A stretch of 60,326 nucleotides of DNA, from the NCBI GenBank assembly GCA_009801015.1, contig VHZZ01000083.1:99586-159911 (forward strand), read 5' to 3'. A program made the translations under genes and the position numbers. Positions 11,879 to 23,040 of the stretch are shown piece by piece. The notes under the pieces were generated by a model. It saw only the letters and a list, made by a program, of their open reading frames with translations. It had not been told where the DNA came from and did no database searches. Every line of letters begins with the position of its first letter. Positions within the stretch are counted from its first letter, which is position 1. The DNA is from Silene noctiflora (lineage: Eukaryota; Streptophyta; Magnoliopsida; Caryophyllales; Caryophyllaceae).

Positions 11879-11907
11879 ATAGAGAATTGGAGGAGCTAGT
11901 GAGTAAT

Positions 11908-11924
11908 GAATTAGGTTGTTTTAT
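11908..11924. repeat. LINE target-site duplication, right copy
   Basis: GAATTAGGTTGTTTTAT, the exact partner of 5713-5729. It marks the 5' end of the minus-strand LINE. Confidence 0.95.
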
Positions 11925-12201
11925 GGATCTACTTATATCTATCCCCAAACATTCCTACTTACAAGTCTATTTCCTATAAAAAAAACAAACCAGCCACAAA
12001 AAAATTGGAAAAACTATAAAAGAGAAAATTGATGGGAGATGAATAAATTAAATTAAATTAAATTAAATTTATCTCGTGCACTTGCAACTTACCGACTTAA
12101 GTCGTAATTTTGTCGGGTGTGTTACTGTGTTTATTATACAAAAACAAGTACAACAAGGTTTTGTTAAACTTGAGTAAGAAGATCTACAACACCAAACTTC
12201 G

Positions 12202-15200
12202 ATGGATTCTCACGAATTTAACCGCCTTCTTCTCCTCTTCCCTGTTGTTCGAACTCGCGATTACTCTGTAACTTTTTTATCTCATCTCCCTTTGTTTATT
12301 TTTACTTGCAAACTTGTATTCTTTTTATTTACTGTTGTAAATTTTTTTTGTTGTCTTGATATGCTCTTAAAAGTTAAAATCATGGTGGAACCTCGAATTT
12401 ATATGTTTTGGAGCGTTCATGTGGGTTTTTTATATTTGGATTTAAATTCATTATTTTGGATTTTATGTGTGAATTTTGAGGAAGAAGAAAGATTGAATGA
12501 ATCTTTTGATTGAATTGAAATCTGGGCATAGCTAGAGGTGGGAACCGGGTCACTCAAGTCGGTTATGGGTTGGGTCAAAGCAGATTGGGTCATGTCGGAT
12601 TCTGTTGTGTTGTGTCAAAAACTGGTTTGGGTTGATTACAGTTTGTTGGAAATAATGCAAAGGCTAGTACTTCCAACACAGTTCATATCGGCTGATCCAG
12701 ATAGGTTTGAATCATTTGGATTCAATAATTTCATATTAAATCGATTTATAGGTATATTTAACTTAGTTTTAAGTGAATAATTAAGATGAATGTCAATCCG
12801 CTAGCTACAAGTAATTAAGATGAACTAGCTGCCCTTGTAGCTAATGACGTTTTAGCTAGTGCATCACTAAGATTATGAGTAGCTTCTTTCTGGGGTTGTC
12901 CTGGAATTTCATTAGAAGTGGGTAGCGATTTTTGTCAGAAATAGTTTATAGTAGATTTAGGTTCGTTATAGGCGAGAATGTGTACAATTAGGCTTCTCTA
13001 GTTCCTAATGCTGGTATATTAAGTTTTCATTCGGCGTTGATGCTTCTAATGCGATTAATGATGATGTTTATAGTGCTATTTGTTATGTTTAAAGCACGTT
13101 ATTGCATGAGCATACTTATGAATCCATGGATTGATGTTGTGCGGAAGCGTGAATAGCTCGTGTTGAGCCTCTGCACCTGTGTCCATTGTCCATAATAGTA
13201 CGATATTGTCCGCTTTGGGTCAAGCCTTCACGGAGTTACTCTTGGGCTCCTTCCCAAAATGCCTCGTACTTTTATATTCTTTGGACACGTATAAAGATGA
13301 TCTTTCACCTTTACACTACCGATGTGAGACTTGGGTTTGCACCCTAACAGTTATATGCTGGGAAGTGTGATGGGTGTATGGATTCATGTAAGGTTTTGGG
13401 TATAGAATATCATGAAGTGGTTTAACTGACTTGTCGTTTTCTTTAATACTTTGTGTTCTCTATCTAATTAGTATGTTGATTCTATTAAACAGCAGGCTGA
13501 TGCACAATCATCGCGTCAAGCAACTTCTGGAGTAACAAGGAACGAGGTATGCTTCTGAGCTTTTTGGTGGTTTTGTGCCGCTAGATTGGTTTGTTAGCGT
13601 ATAAGTCTGATGTAAAGCGTTTTCATGAGCAGGTAAGAGAGTGGCAAGATGCTTGGGGTGAGCAAGAGACCAAGACACGAGGTATTCATTAACAAGTACT
13701 CCGTAGTTGTTTTATACTTTTAATTTGTCGGAAATCTTTTTGATGGGATATCATAAGTTTAGTTATTATACACGTGGGGCTTTTCGGCATGGCTTTTTAT
13801 CTCTTTCTAAAAGGGACAAAATATTACTCCGTAATCTTAGGAGTCCATTATCAGACACATGACCTGAGGTTCAGGAATTCAACAACAGTACTTCAGTGCC
13901 TTGATGGCTATTGCTTTCGGTTGGGTAAGGGAGTCGGATATACGTACTTCTTTTCCCCCCGTCTTGAAGCACAACCAAGTTGTTTATGGATGACAGATAA
14001 TGATAATTGCGCTATAAATTCATGGACACTCCACTAATGTACGATCCAGGAAGCATAGTCCATTTTACTTTATTCCATCATGATCCAAAGCCATAGAACA
14101 ATTTGTGTTCAGCACAGTTGAAAATGAGCAGAGTGAAATTACGTATTTTTGGAGTTGATATATTTTTAGATAACCTGAGTAATTCTTGGTAAAACCACAG
14201 CCAGCCAGAAAGAGACATTCATAATTTCACTGGCTCTATATGAGAATCAATAAAAATATGCTTTTCAATTTAGTAGGATTGCAAGACGACATGTTGTCTT
14301 AAATGACACACATAATTTGTTAGATGATTGGTTTAACATATTTATTCGCTCTCTCTTGTGACAGATGTCTTCTGGGGTAAATTAAGGTCTGCTGCCGAAC
14401 AAAAGGTAAGCCTCACAATTATTTGATTTGCAATAATCTAGCTTCTCCGAAGCATAGGAATTTTGTTTGTTATGGTTCTCTTTCATCAACTCTGGTTGCT
14501 CTTTAGTTGTACGACTTTTCCCCTGAATTTGGTTTCTAGATGACAGGCGTGTAATTATCTCGAACCTCGAATTTTTGTTGGTGATTGAGAAAGGGTAGTG
14601 AATGTTAGCTTTACGGTGCTTTTCTTTTTGTAAGTATTTATCCGTATAAAAATGCTCGGTAATAGCACAGAAGTAGTTCTTCGGTTCTTCCTGCTGCCTT
14701 TGAGGCCTTGATCATTTACAAGTGGGCGTATATCGTCTTCAAGTTCAGACAACCTTGTATGAAATCTGTATCTTCTTAGATGGCATGGTCAAATTAGAGC
14801 AAACCTGAATAATCTGATTATATAAAGTACACAAATTCTACTTCCCTGATGGAGAGAACCCTACCTGATGGCCATAGGTTTCCGACTCGTTTAGTGTAAG
14901 TTCGTATAAGAGGGATTAGTAAATTATTTACCAAAACTAATTGAAGCACTAGCAGAGTAGCAGTAACCCTTAATATCTCTTAATATTCTGACTGATTAAC
15001 ACTGATGTTGATTACCGACATCAAACTCTCGAGTGTCCAATAAACTTTCTGTTTACTGGCTGTATAATTACTGCTTGGCATTCATCTGTAGGTTGGTTCG
15101 GCAGGGGCTGAGAAGTTCTGCGACGCCTTCCAGAAAATATATCACAAACTGGTATTCCTCGCGGCTCTTCTGTTTTTACTCCACTGTTCTTGCTTGTTAT

Positions 15201-15298
15201 ATTCGTTTAGCCCTTTTTATATGTTTTGGTGCTGGTTATTGTAGGTTTATGAAGAATTAAGTAAAGAAGTCATTCAAAATTACTTGAACTCGACATAA
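12202..15298 (+). CDS. Small plant protein of unknown function (106 aa, six exons)
   Basis: I joined six exons: 12202-12267, 13496-13546, 13633-13681, 14365-14405, 15092-15151 and 15245-15298. All have GT donors and AG acceptors, and the reading frame stays open to TAA at 15296-15298, giving 106 residues. The protein starts MDSHEFNRLLLLFPVVRTRD, has an acidic Trp-containing middle (REWQDAWGEQ, DVFWGKLRSAAEQKVG) and ends in a predicted amphipathic helix (EKFCDAFQKIYHKLVYEELS then KEVIQNYLNST). No signal peptide, membrane segment or catalytic motif is visible. I do not recognise the family. Its pattern of short conserved-looking helices separated by phase-0 introns argues for a real gene. Exon 2 may instead start at 13493 (tandem CAGCAG acceptor, one extra Gln). 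Confidence 0.65.
13135..13375 (-). mobile_element. Intron-borne short repeat with a CTCACATCGG motif
   Basis: On the minus strand this reads CAAGTCTCACATCGGTAGTG, then GGGAAGGAGCCCAAGAGTAA, then GACCCAAAGCGGACAATATC. Similar TCCCACATCGG...AAAGCGGACAATATC sequences are a familiar dispersed plant repeat, often read as remnants of small LTR/TRIM elements. It sits in intron 1 of the 106-aa gene. No ends or TSD were fixed, and the class is an inference. Confidence 0.4.
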
Positions 15299-16578
15299 CA
15301 TCTTTCAAAGGATTCACGGGCAGACTATGTTGCTGCAAGACACTGCATAAGCTTGAATGCAGACTCTCTCTTCCCGTAGCTTTAGGGTTGATTTCATCTG
15401 TATTCCGTGTATTGGACTCCCTCATAAGTTAAATCTTCCGAGACACTTATATTGTCGATTATACAAGTGCAGGGTTCATTCTTTACATCATGTTACTAAA
15501 GAGTACATTTATGCTTGAAATATTTTTGGCAACGTTGCCCGTGGATCAAGGTGCATTTAACGAATTTAAACGACACATAATGAGACTTGGAAAACCTAGC
15601 CCCATTTCTTAAAGAACAGCACCATGTACATCCCAGACCCAACTAATCGACTGTGTCGATAAAACTAACCTGAATTGAACTTCTCCAACAAAACAACTTT
15701 GAAATACGTTGGTTAGAAATCGAAACCCTAATTGAGATGAATGAGTAGATCTCTATATGACCTGTTATAATTGCCAAGTCTGACAGTAACAATCATATAC
15801 ACCACACATTCAAGTAAGTCTATGACGGAAACAATCATAAATCATAAATACGCCACATTCGAGTAGCGTGTCTGAATCAGCTGGAAAAATAGCTGGTGGA
15901 TAAGACGAACTGTGCTAGCATTCTTCATGTTGAATCAAGCTCAACCCCTCTACCAAACTGAATTAGCACCCCTCAGACCTAATATGAATGAAGATCGTTT
16001 TATTCAGCATGGTGCCGTGGCTATCTGAACTGCCACCATCCTCGGCCGAACTTAAACCTGTGCTCAAGTGATAGCTGTCTAAACCCTTCTTGAGTCTAGA
16101 GTGGCAATCTATATTACCAAAAGCCCATCCCTGAACTGAGAACGGATTTTTGGGGTTAGCTCACCCCTTATTTTTGGGGTTTTTAACTTTGACTATCGTA
16201 TTTCTTGTTAAAAACTCGAACAGATACAGCATACGGTCCTACTACATAACTTTTTCACAGCTAAGGGTCAAGTGAAGTGCAAACCAGTACTGCCACACAT
16301 AACTGTGCAACTGCACGCCATTATTAATAGAAAAGGATCAAGGATTTAAGGTATCTGAACATTTGTGTAAACTACAATATAGAGGGAAAAACAAGGAGAT
16401 CACAAGAATGTCGATAAATGAGCCGTTCCAGCAAATTACAATCTCAAAGGAGCATTCTAGTATATGGTCCATAACAAGAACATGACTCTTAAATTTCTGA
16501 TCACTTCCTCAAAATCATAGGTTCAAACAGCACACTACAGCTACTATAGCTGAGATCGAACCGCCACAGAACCAGCAA
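15299..16578. other. Intergenic region between convergent genes
   Basis: The two flanking genes (106-aa protein on +, Cpn10 on -) converge here, so both 3' untranslated regions lie in this stretch. I see no third gene, RNA gene or bounded repeat. Confidence 0.6.
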
Positions 16579-18231
16579 TCAATCGTGCAGAGTTCCAAGA
16601 ACGTCCTCTTCCCTATAGAGATGATATCTGCAACCAGCATTCACAACACTCGTACATCAGTAAACTTGAGTTGAAATATCTACATCTTTCACTTTGAAAC
16701 CCTACAATGGGTCGAAACAACAATCTTAGTTCATCAATGTCGGACTGTTTCCCATCAGTTTTATGTTTTGTGAAGGGAATTATGAAGGTAATTTTAACAC
16801 TGACCGGGATCTTTAGAAAAGAAAAATAAGAACGAACAATCATTGGATTTGAATGTGTAATGGAATTCTCTTCTGAGTGAATCACTACATTAATCTAAAA
16901 CCATATACTAACCGCTAAGACAGTATGAGACTAGCACAGATAGCTAGAAATGTTGAAGGCGATCCAATTCAGCCTTAACAGCGCATATGCTATCACAGGA
17001 TATTATCGAAAAAGACAACAAAGTGCGAACAGAGAAAGAGAAACTAACGTTTTGTCTTCAAGCTTGAACTCTTGGCCACCATACTCAGGCAATAGAACAG
17101 TGTCTCCTTCCTTTAGGCTCACTGGAATCACCTTCCCATCATTAGTACGCCCTCCAGGACCGACTGCTATCACTTTCCCGGAGTTTAGCTGCAACACATT
17201 AATGTGAACATGCTTAGTTCTTCCATCATTCAAATTGTACTACTAAAGTTATTAACATCACAAACCACCCATATCTCAAACATATCTATATGCAACCTTT
17301 TTACGACCTGCAAATTGCGCGACCTCCAACAAGAAAGTTACCGATATTGCCCCACAATACAGAAACCTTCATATCACAGACTAGTATAGCAAAAGCAGTG
17401 GACCATACACACACACAAACCAGAACAAAAGCACAATATTGCAATAATGTTGGTTGAACTTCTCAACAACCAATTGTTGAAATGAACACACTACAAGTCT
17501 CATCTTTTATTCATGATTAATCGCGTTTATACAATACACAACCAAGCAGAGACCGGCACACAATAAGCACGAGACAGGCACGATCATGCCTCGCTCATGC
17601 TTACTAATATCATAGCCAAATACTCCCTCCGTCTCAATCAATTCTCAACGAATTCTTTACATATACTTTCTAGACAAAATCCACACACTTACACATGGGA
17701 TTTGTAAGGGCATTTGGTAACATAGATAACTAACCGAGACCCCCATTAATGGAATACGTAAAGAGATGACCGGAACGAAGCGAGTATCAATCAACCAAGA
17801 ATGCTAGACATACCCATCTCATATAATCATAATTCATGAAAATCTCATAAATCCCAGGTTCGAATCCCCTCACCACCCAATATTGTATTGCCAATGTGGT
17901 TCATTTGACCCCAAAAATAAATAAATCCATAAGCATTCTCCTTCACAACTTAATCTAAAAAAGCAATCTTTATACAACAATCTCAATTCATAAACTAAAT
18001 TAAGATAAGATAATAACTTGTATCTTCCGTCTCATTCATTTGTTTATTCATTTGTTTACCTTTGATTAAAATACCCCTCGCAAAGAATAAAAAAATAAAC
18101 AACTGATTGAAACAACGGAAGTTTACCTTGGCAGAAGATTCAGGAAGCAAGATTCCAGCAGAAGTTTTGGAAGGAGCAATGATTTTCTCAACCAAAATGC
18201 GATTCAATGTTGGTATTAATCTTTTCGCCAT
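16579..18231 (-). CDS. CPN10: Mitochondrial-type 10 kDa chaperonin (GroES/Cpn10)
   Basis: Exons 18127-18231, 17049-17188 and 16579-16627 join in phase to give 97 residues, the usual Cpn10 length. Cpn10 forms the heptameric lid of the Cpn60 folding chamber in the mitochondrial matrix. It starts MAKRLIPTLNRILVEKI, has the mobile-loop region (APSKTSAGILLPESSAK, residues 19-35), the GKVIAVGPGGR roof segment, GDTVLLPEYGG, and ends YHLYREEDVLGTLHD. The single domain (no tandem repeat) separates it from chloroplast Cpn20. Two heat-shock elements and a TATA box lie upstream. Intron 1 (17189-18126) carries two Stowaway-like MITEs, one of which abuts the splice donor. The exon 2 donor is the less common GTTAGT. 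Confidence 0.95.
17623..17784. mobile_element. Stowaway-like MITE in CPN10 intron 1
   Basis: Flanked by TA at 17621-17622 and 17785-17786. Left end CTCCCTCCGTCTCAATCAAT; right end, reversed, CTCGCTTCGTTCCGGTCATC. The CTCCCTCCGT terminus and TA duplication are the signature of Stowaway (Tc1/mariner) MITEs. The length of 162 bp fits. Confidence 0.8.
17849..17880 (+). repeat. tRNA-like B-box remnant (possible SINE piece)
   Basis: Contains GGTTCGAATCCCCTCACCA, the T-arm/B-box consensus with a CCA-like end. No A box, anticodon arm or acceptor pairing was found upstream, so it is not a tRNA gene. A SINE fragment is the more likely reading. Confidence 0.3.
18023..18123. mobile_element. Short Stowaway-like MITE abutting the CPN10 exon 1 donor
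   Basis: Ends TCTTCCGTCTCATTCATTTG and, on the opposite strand, AACTTCCGTTGTTTCAATCA, flanked by TA at 18021-18022 and 18124-18125. The right TA forms part of the GTA of the exon 1 splice donor (GT at 18126-18125 on the minus strand), so the element supplies intron positions +4 onward. Length is 101 bp. Confidence 0.65.
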
Positions 18232-18320
18232 TTTTTCCTATGAAAATATTAATGAAGAAAAACCCAGAAAATATTTGATTTGAGTTGAAAAATGAGTGAT
18301 TTGTTGAAGAACACGAGTGA

Positions 18321-18328
18321 TTATATAA
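18321..18328 (-). promoter_or_regulatory. Candidate TATA box of CPN10
   Basis: TTATATAA, about 90 bp upstream of the ATG at 18231, with two heat-shock elements further upstream. It is palindromic, so the strand is assigned from gene context. Confidence 0.6.
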
Positions 18329-18373
18329 GTAGTTCAAATGGTGTGATGCGCAAGAAATGAATGAAAAGGTACT

Positions 18374-18383
18374 AGAAGTTTCT
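18374..18383 (-). promoter_or_regulatory. Heat-shock element 1 (nGAAnnTTCn)
   Basis: AGAAGTTTCT, a perfect inverted pair of HSF half-sites, about 45 bp upstream of the TATA box of CPN10. HSF control is established for many organelle chaperonins; here it is inferred from sequence. Confidence 0.65.
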
Positions 18384-18440
18384 AAGCTAGTGAAGGATAG
18401 ATTAGGGTTTATGTGAGATTTATGGAGCTGCTTTGGTCCT

Positions 18441-18450
18441 AGAAACTTCC
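18441..18450 (-). promoter_or_regulatory. Heat-shock element 2 (nGAAnnTTCn)
   Basis: AGAAACTTCC, a second perfect nGAAnnTTCn pair, 58 bp further upstream of element 1. Confidence 0.6.
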
Positions 18451-19324
18451 ACTCCTAGTCTTATGGGCTTGTAGATTAAAGTAGTTCGCCGAGTCAATTC
18501 AGGTTCGGGTTATTTGGTTGCAATAATTCGGGTTGGGTTGGATTAGATTGAATATAATCAGGTCAATTTGGGTTTCCGGCCACATTCAGGTTCTTAATTC
18601 GGGTGTGGGTCACGTCAAGTCAATTCGGGTTTGGGCCGGGTTGGGTAGTTTTGCCATGTCTGACTAATTGTCTTCGGGTTTTGATTCTTTTGGTAGTAAG
18701 GGAAGTGTAATTGATCCATAGTATATTACTATTACGACAGCGGTGTTACAGTATGAAATCGACAAACAATAGTTTAATACGCCTTCAAAATTTTATGGTT
18801 CGATGGCCTATGCCACAGAGCTGTGTTCTGTGTATGGGACATGTATCACGATTTGCTTGCGAAGGGGAGAAATTTAGACGTGATAAGCAGTCCACGGAGC
18901 TACATCGAGAATCATCATAATGTTACACACCACAGATAGGACATAGCCCATTGCAGGGCACTGGGTTAGCAACCGCCTACTTTGACTTCTCTATGCATTC
19001 CCGTTGGTACAAAGTAAGATCCAGCATTATCGAGTGTCTCAAGACCAGCAAATCGCCGGAATGGAAGTTGGATATAAGCCGAATTACCCAGTTTTGAACT
19101 GGCTGTTTTCTAACCACCCTAACTAAATTGGTCTGAGTATTGCGGAATGACTACACTTTCATTTTAAGAAGTCTATAACACAGATGAATCAAAATTTAAT
19201 AAAAGACACAGAGAGACAGCAAAACCAAAGAGCTCGGTACAAAAGAGACTTGACTATTTGATTCCCGGGTTGAATTTGATGAAGTATACGATCTTTTAGC
19301 CAATTCCTTCACTCGGTAGTTTGC
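18451..19324. other. Intergenic DNA with a GGGTT/GGGTC-rich island
   Basis: From about 18490 to 18660 the sequence is rich in TTCGGGTT, GGGTTGGG and GGGTCACGTC variants, like islands elsewhere in the window. The 69-codon ORF at 18711-18920 has no recognisable product. The 3' end of the FSAF1-like gene lies near 19200-19324. Confidence 0.5.
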
Positions 19325-22300
19325 TTAATGACGCTGTTTTCCACCACCTTTCTTCTTGCCATGATTCTTGTTACCGCCCTTCTGCTTTGTCTTCCCTTTG
19401 CTAACTGGAGGAGGGCCATGATCTTCATCTCTGGCAGTTGGAGTTGTTTTTAATAAATGTTTAACATCAAGAACTCCATTTCGGAAAACCCCTTGACTTG
19501 ACTTGAGAACAGAATCTTCAAGCTTGCGTTTCTCTGGACGTTGCTTGCTGCTGCTACTACTAGTTTTCACCATACTTTCCCCAGAACTTCCACACAACAA
19601 TTCCTACACAGAAAATGTCTGTCATTGGACACAAAATTTATACGAGACAGTCTCACATGTGAAATCAGCCCACCCATAATCTCAAATATACCTCTCTCAA
19701 GTGACTCGCTCTACTAAATAATTGCATTAAACAAATAAACTAGTCTCACTCAACTAGAATCCCACCCGAATTAACCCACAAAAAAACTAAAACTAATAAA
19801 TTACTGTCCAAAATTTGGGTCAGTCTCACAGTAATCTTATGATCAGACTATATTAAATAAGAAATTGCGAAAACAAATAGAGACATCAACAATCCAATTA
19901 ACTACCTGCTGTAACCTCTTTTGTTCTCTAATTTTGTGGTTCTTCATTTGTAACCGTGCTACGCTCAGCGGTAGCCTTTGTTGCTTAGTAGCCTTTCATA
20001 GACAGAAATAATTGTCAGCTTATTTACTTGCAGCATTGTTATATCTACGGTCCAAACTCAAGACAAATACACAAATCAACAATCAATACCTTGCCACCCA
20101 AAGAAACAACTTTCTTGTTTTGTAAATCTTTCCTCTCTTTCCATGTCATGTCGGAGGATCCTGAAGTTTGCAAATAGATCAGAACCTATTCACCAATACA
20201 GTATGATGCATAGATGGCCAGATGGTGCATTTATGGGTTGGCCAACCTATTTATATAAGTGCATAGATGGCTTAGATGGTGTGTGTATTGATTGGCCAAC
20301 CTATGCAAGGTGACGGATACTAGAGACCTTGTATAGTCAAATAGGCAATTCTCCATGTAAGACCATGCAAGACATAGGTAAGCTATATATACTATATTCA
20401 CGATTGTTGCTAGCCTAGTTGGCAAGTCACGAAGAATGTTTGCAACCCACACGGATCAAATAAACTTCTCCATCTAGTAAAAAAAAAAGAGAGACCTAAA
20501 CTGAAAGAATGTTCTCATAATGTGACTAGGTGTTGGTGCCGACAACCCAAACTCATTTTGACACTGTCGCTTGAGATGGTCCGAAATGCCAAATTTGAAG
20601 GGTATAATTCAAGTTTAAGACAGGTTTCGGAGACACCACGGCGAAAATCAAAAATTTATAGAGAGGGGTTGTAAGGAAATATGTGAGTTCGTTCCATACC
20701 ACATTTGAGGCTTTGAGCACATATGATGTGATACACACGTCGAATTATGCGTCATACGAGTAATAATAATCTACGCGGTTGAGTATTTGTGCTGATAGTG
20801 ACTGTTTCTGTTGGTGATTTTAATGCTTAAAACTTATGGTCGTATTTAACCATGCGAAACAAGTTGTTCTGTGGTTGGCCACTATAACAAAACTCCAATT
20901 CTGGGTAATAAGTAGCTTCAAAGCTAACTTATGCAACTCCTCGCGATACTTTTACGACCCCCAAAACCCACAATTGAAATTTTTGTCTAGAATCAAGAAA
21001 TTTGACTTCACTATCGAAACGTTCAATACACACTCATTGCAATGTATTATGATTTCACATAAGAAGGCTCGCTCAGATCCATGTCACAACTTCAAACAAA
21101 GATAGTTCAGACACAATATACAACACAGACTTGACAGATACAAGATTTCATTAAGCCTAACGTCAAGCACACCAAGTTGGCTGTCCATACATACCCCAAC
21201 TAACTAAATTCCAACAAGCTTTGGTCCTCCGCTAGATAGGTAAGATAACCAACTGTAAAAACAAAAATACATTTGAATAACTAGCTTCATGGTCCTCAAT
21301 AATCCTTTTTCAAGCCATATGGAATGGGATGTAGCTTATGTAAATTGATCAAATCTGTTCTAGACCGTAAGAATCACAAATGCTTAAAATAACATCAAAA
21401 GTTCAGCGATAAATACGGTTTTACAAGGTCCTTAAGAATAGTGGGGTCCCTGACGCTTTGATACAATAATGAGAAGATAACTTAGTGGAAACTGAGAGGG
21501 GATATGACCATAGATTATAGCTGGGTGACTCAAACTTGCTAGACTGATTAGGAGAAGAATAAGGGAAAAACCAACGAAGGCAGACGTGGCACTTCTGAAG
21601 TTAGTTTCACGCTCCAATTTTAATTATACATTAAATCCAGTCACCAAAGTTTCAAGTGATTCCTCCACCCCTATTCCCAGCTCCCTCTTCCGGAAGGAAA
21701 ATGAAAAAAAAAAAAAAAAAGATATGGGGTATTACTAGGACCTTAACTTTCATAAAGAACACACAGGGTATTGTTGGGACCTTTAACTTTCATTATGAGA
21801 GGGGATAAAACATGAGGACTATACACGGTTTAGAACACAGTACTCCAATAGCCTACACCTTAACTCTAACTTTTTTCTTCCAAACTATACAACTACTCCA
21901 TATTATTATATGTTACTATGTGTAGAAAATTAAAGCTAGTATGAAGAAGTCACACCTACAAACCAACCAAAAACAAAAACTGAACCTTTCCAGAACACAG
22001 CTGTTATTCTCCCAATTTTTGCAAGAGTAACCTCACTCATATCAAATGGTCTGTCAAAGAAGAGATCAACCAGAAGCCCTCTTCTGAATTGAGCTAGAAG
22101 ATTTGAGGTCCTCACTTACTTCATTTTCAAAAAAAGTCGTGGCTTAAGCTTAACTCACTCCTAACCTCAGTGGTACTGAAAAGAACTCGAAAAACTCTAA
22201 ATCTCGTAAAGTGCCACAATGCCTTATCGTCATTGACACCAAAAGCGTAGCCAGGTTCCTTCCGTTTACAATCAGGAAAAAAAACTTCTTATCATCACGA

Positions 22301-23040
22301 TATTCTTGTCCGCTAAAATGCAATTAGAAACGACAAGATATGCATCACGAAAGTACCTACACCGGTACAACCCCACTTCATACAAAATGCAAACTTTAAT
22401 ACCTACAAATTAACCTTGCAGATTATAAACTTTCCGGTAGTGCAGGCCTTACTACTAAAACTAGACCACGCTACAAAAACAAATCAACCAATATCTTAGA
22501 AGCACAAATCCGGCCCTCCATGCTATCTGGTTCCGAATCATAACAACCATACTAGTACCAATCACCACAAATATTCCAATTCTCCAACCAACACACGAGA
22601 ATTCCACCCAACTCAATAAACAACATATCCCAAATCCCAATTATAAATTCCACAGAAAAAGGACAACTTTTCAAGTAACTCAACTAAATTTCAAACCAAA
22701 GCTCCGAATTTGGGCATTTACTTTCACTTAGTAGCAGCCGCGGAACCAGGATTTGTAACTAATGGGCAAAAATATTCGCTATTAATACTGTCAACTACAA
22801 AAGAAAAAGTTGAGAATCACAAACCAAAAATTTCAAAATTCTAGTTAGCCCCCACTAAGTTTCGCTATTAATACTGTCAACTAAATTGTAATATACACCT
22901 CACAATTGACAATGAAGGTAAAAGGTAAACAAATGATGGAGACGGCAAGCGTAAGAGATAAAAGAGAGTAGAAGAATACCTAGAAGTTGAACTTCTTTGA
23001 TAATAGAGCGAAAGTCGATAACTTTGCCATTAATCTCCAT
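19325..23040 (-). CDS. FSAF1/DUF4602-like small-subunit processome factor
   Basis: Four coding exons: 22980-23040, 20090-20160, 19906-19983 and 19325-19603, in phase throughout, giving 162 residues. A non-coding first exon (right of 23155) is followed by an 80-bp leader intron (23075-23154). The ATG at 23040 begins MEINGKVIDFRSIIKEVQLL. Next come SSDMTWKERKDLQNKKVVSL and GGK, then QQRLPLSVARLQMKNHK, and a Lys/Gly-rich basic tail (KGKTKQKGGNKNHGKKKGGG) typical of nucleolar RNA-binding proteins. From memory of plant relatives this matches the DUF4602 family, whose human member C1orf131/FSAF1 acts in 40S assembly. The family call is moderately sure; the exon structure is firmer. Intron 1 is 2.8 kb and holds repeats. 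Confidence 0.7.
20208..20304. repeat. Imperfect tandem duplication, 53-bp unit
   Basis: Copies at 20208-20260 and 20261-20304 share GCATAGATGG, AGATGGTG and TTGGCCAACCTAT. It lies in intron 1 of the FSAF1-like gene. Confidence 0.75.

Larger units (their letters stand above)
5730..11907 (-). mobile_element. Complete, inactive L1-type LINE with RNase H
   Basis: A non-LTR retrotransposon of about 6.2 kb on the minus strand, bounded exactly by 17-bp direct repeats (5713-5729 and 11908-11924). Its 3' end carries an AAAAT-type repeat tail (about 5730-5744), as expected for target-primed reverse transcription. The domain order is full: DUF4283/CCHC ORF1, then an ORF2 with APE endonuclease, reverse transcriptase, zf-RVT and RNase H. 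The presence of RNase H places it in the plant L1 group. Both ORFs carry stops and frameshifts, so it is dead, but the long TSD is still perfect. Confidence 0.93.

Noticed and set aside
12202..12513. 103-codon ORF starting at the ATG of the 106-aa gene
   Set aside because: It reads through the GT donor at 12268 into intron 1. The spliced reading gives a coherent protein.
17820..17880. Possible tRNA gene from the GGTTCGAATCC box
   Set aside because: No A box or pairing arms, so at most a SINE or tRNA fragment.
18711..18920. 69-codon ORF between CPN10 and the FSAF1-like gene
   Set aside because: Cys-containing peptide with no spacing that fits a zinc finger. Neither strand gave a recognisable protein.
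21432..21617. 61-codon ORF with a hydrophobic stretch
   Set aside because: A possible small membrane peptide, but it lies in the FSAF1-like intron 1 with no splice, promoter or family support.
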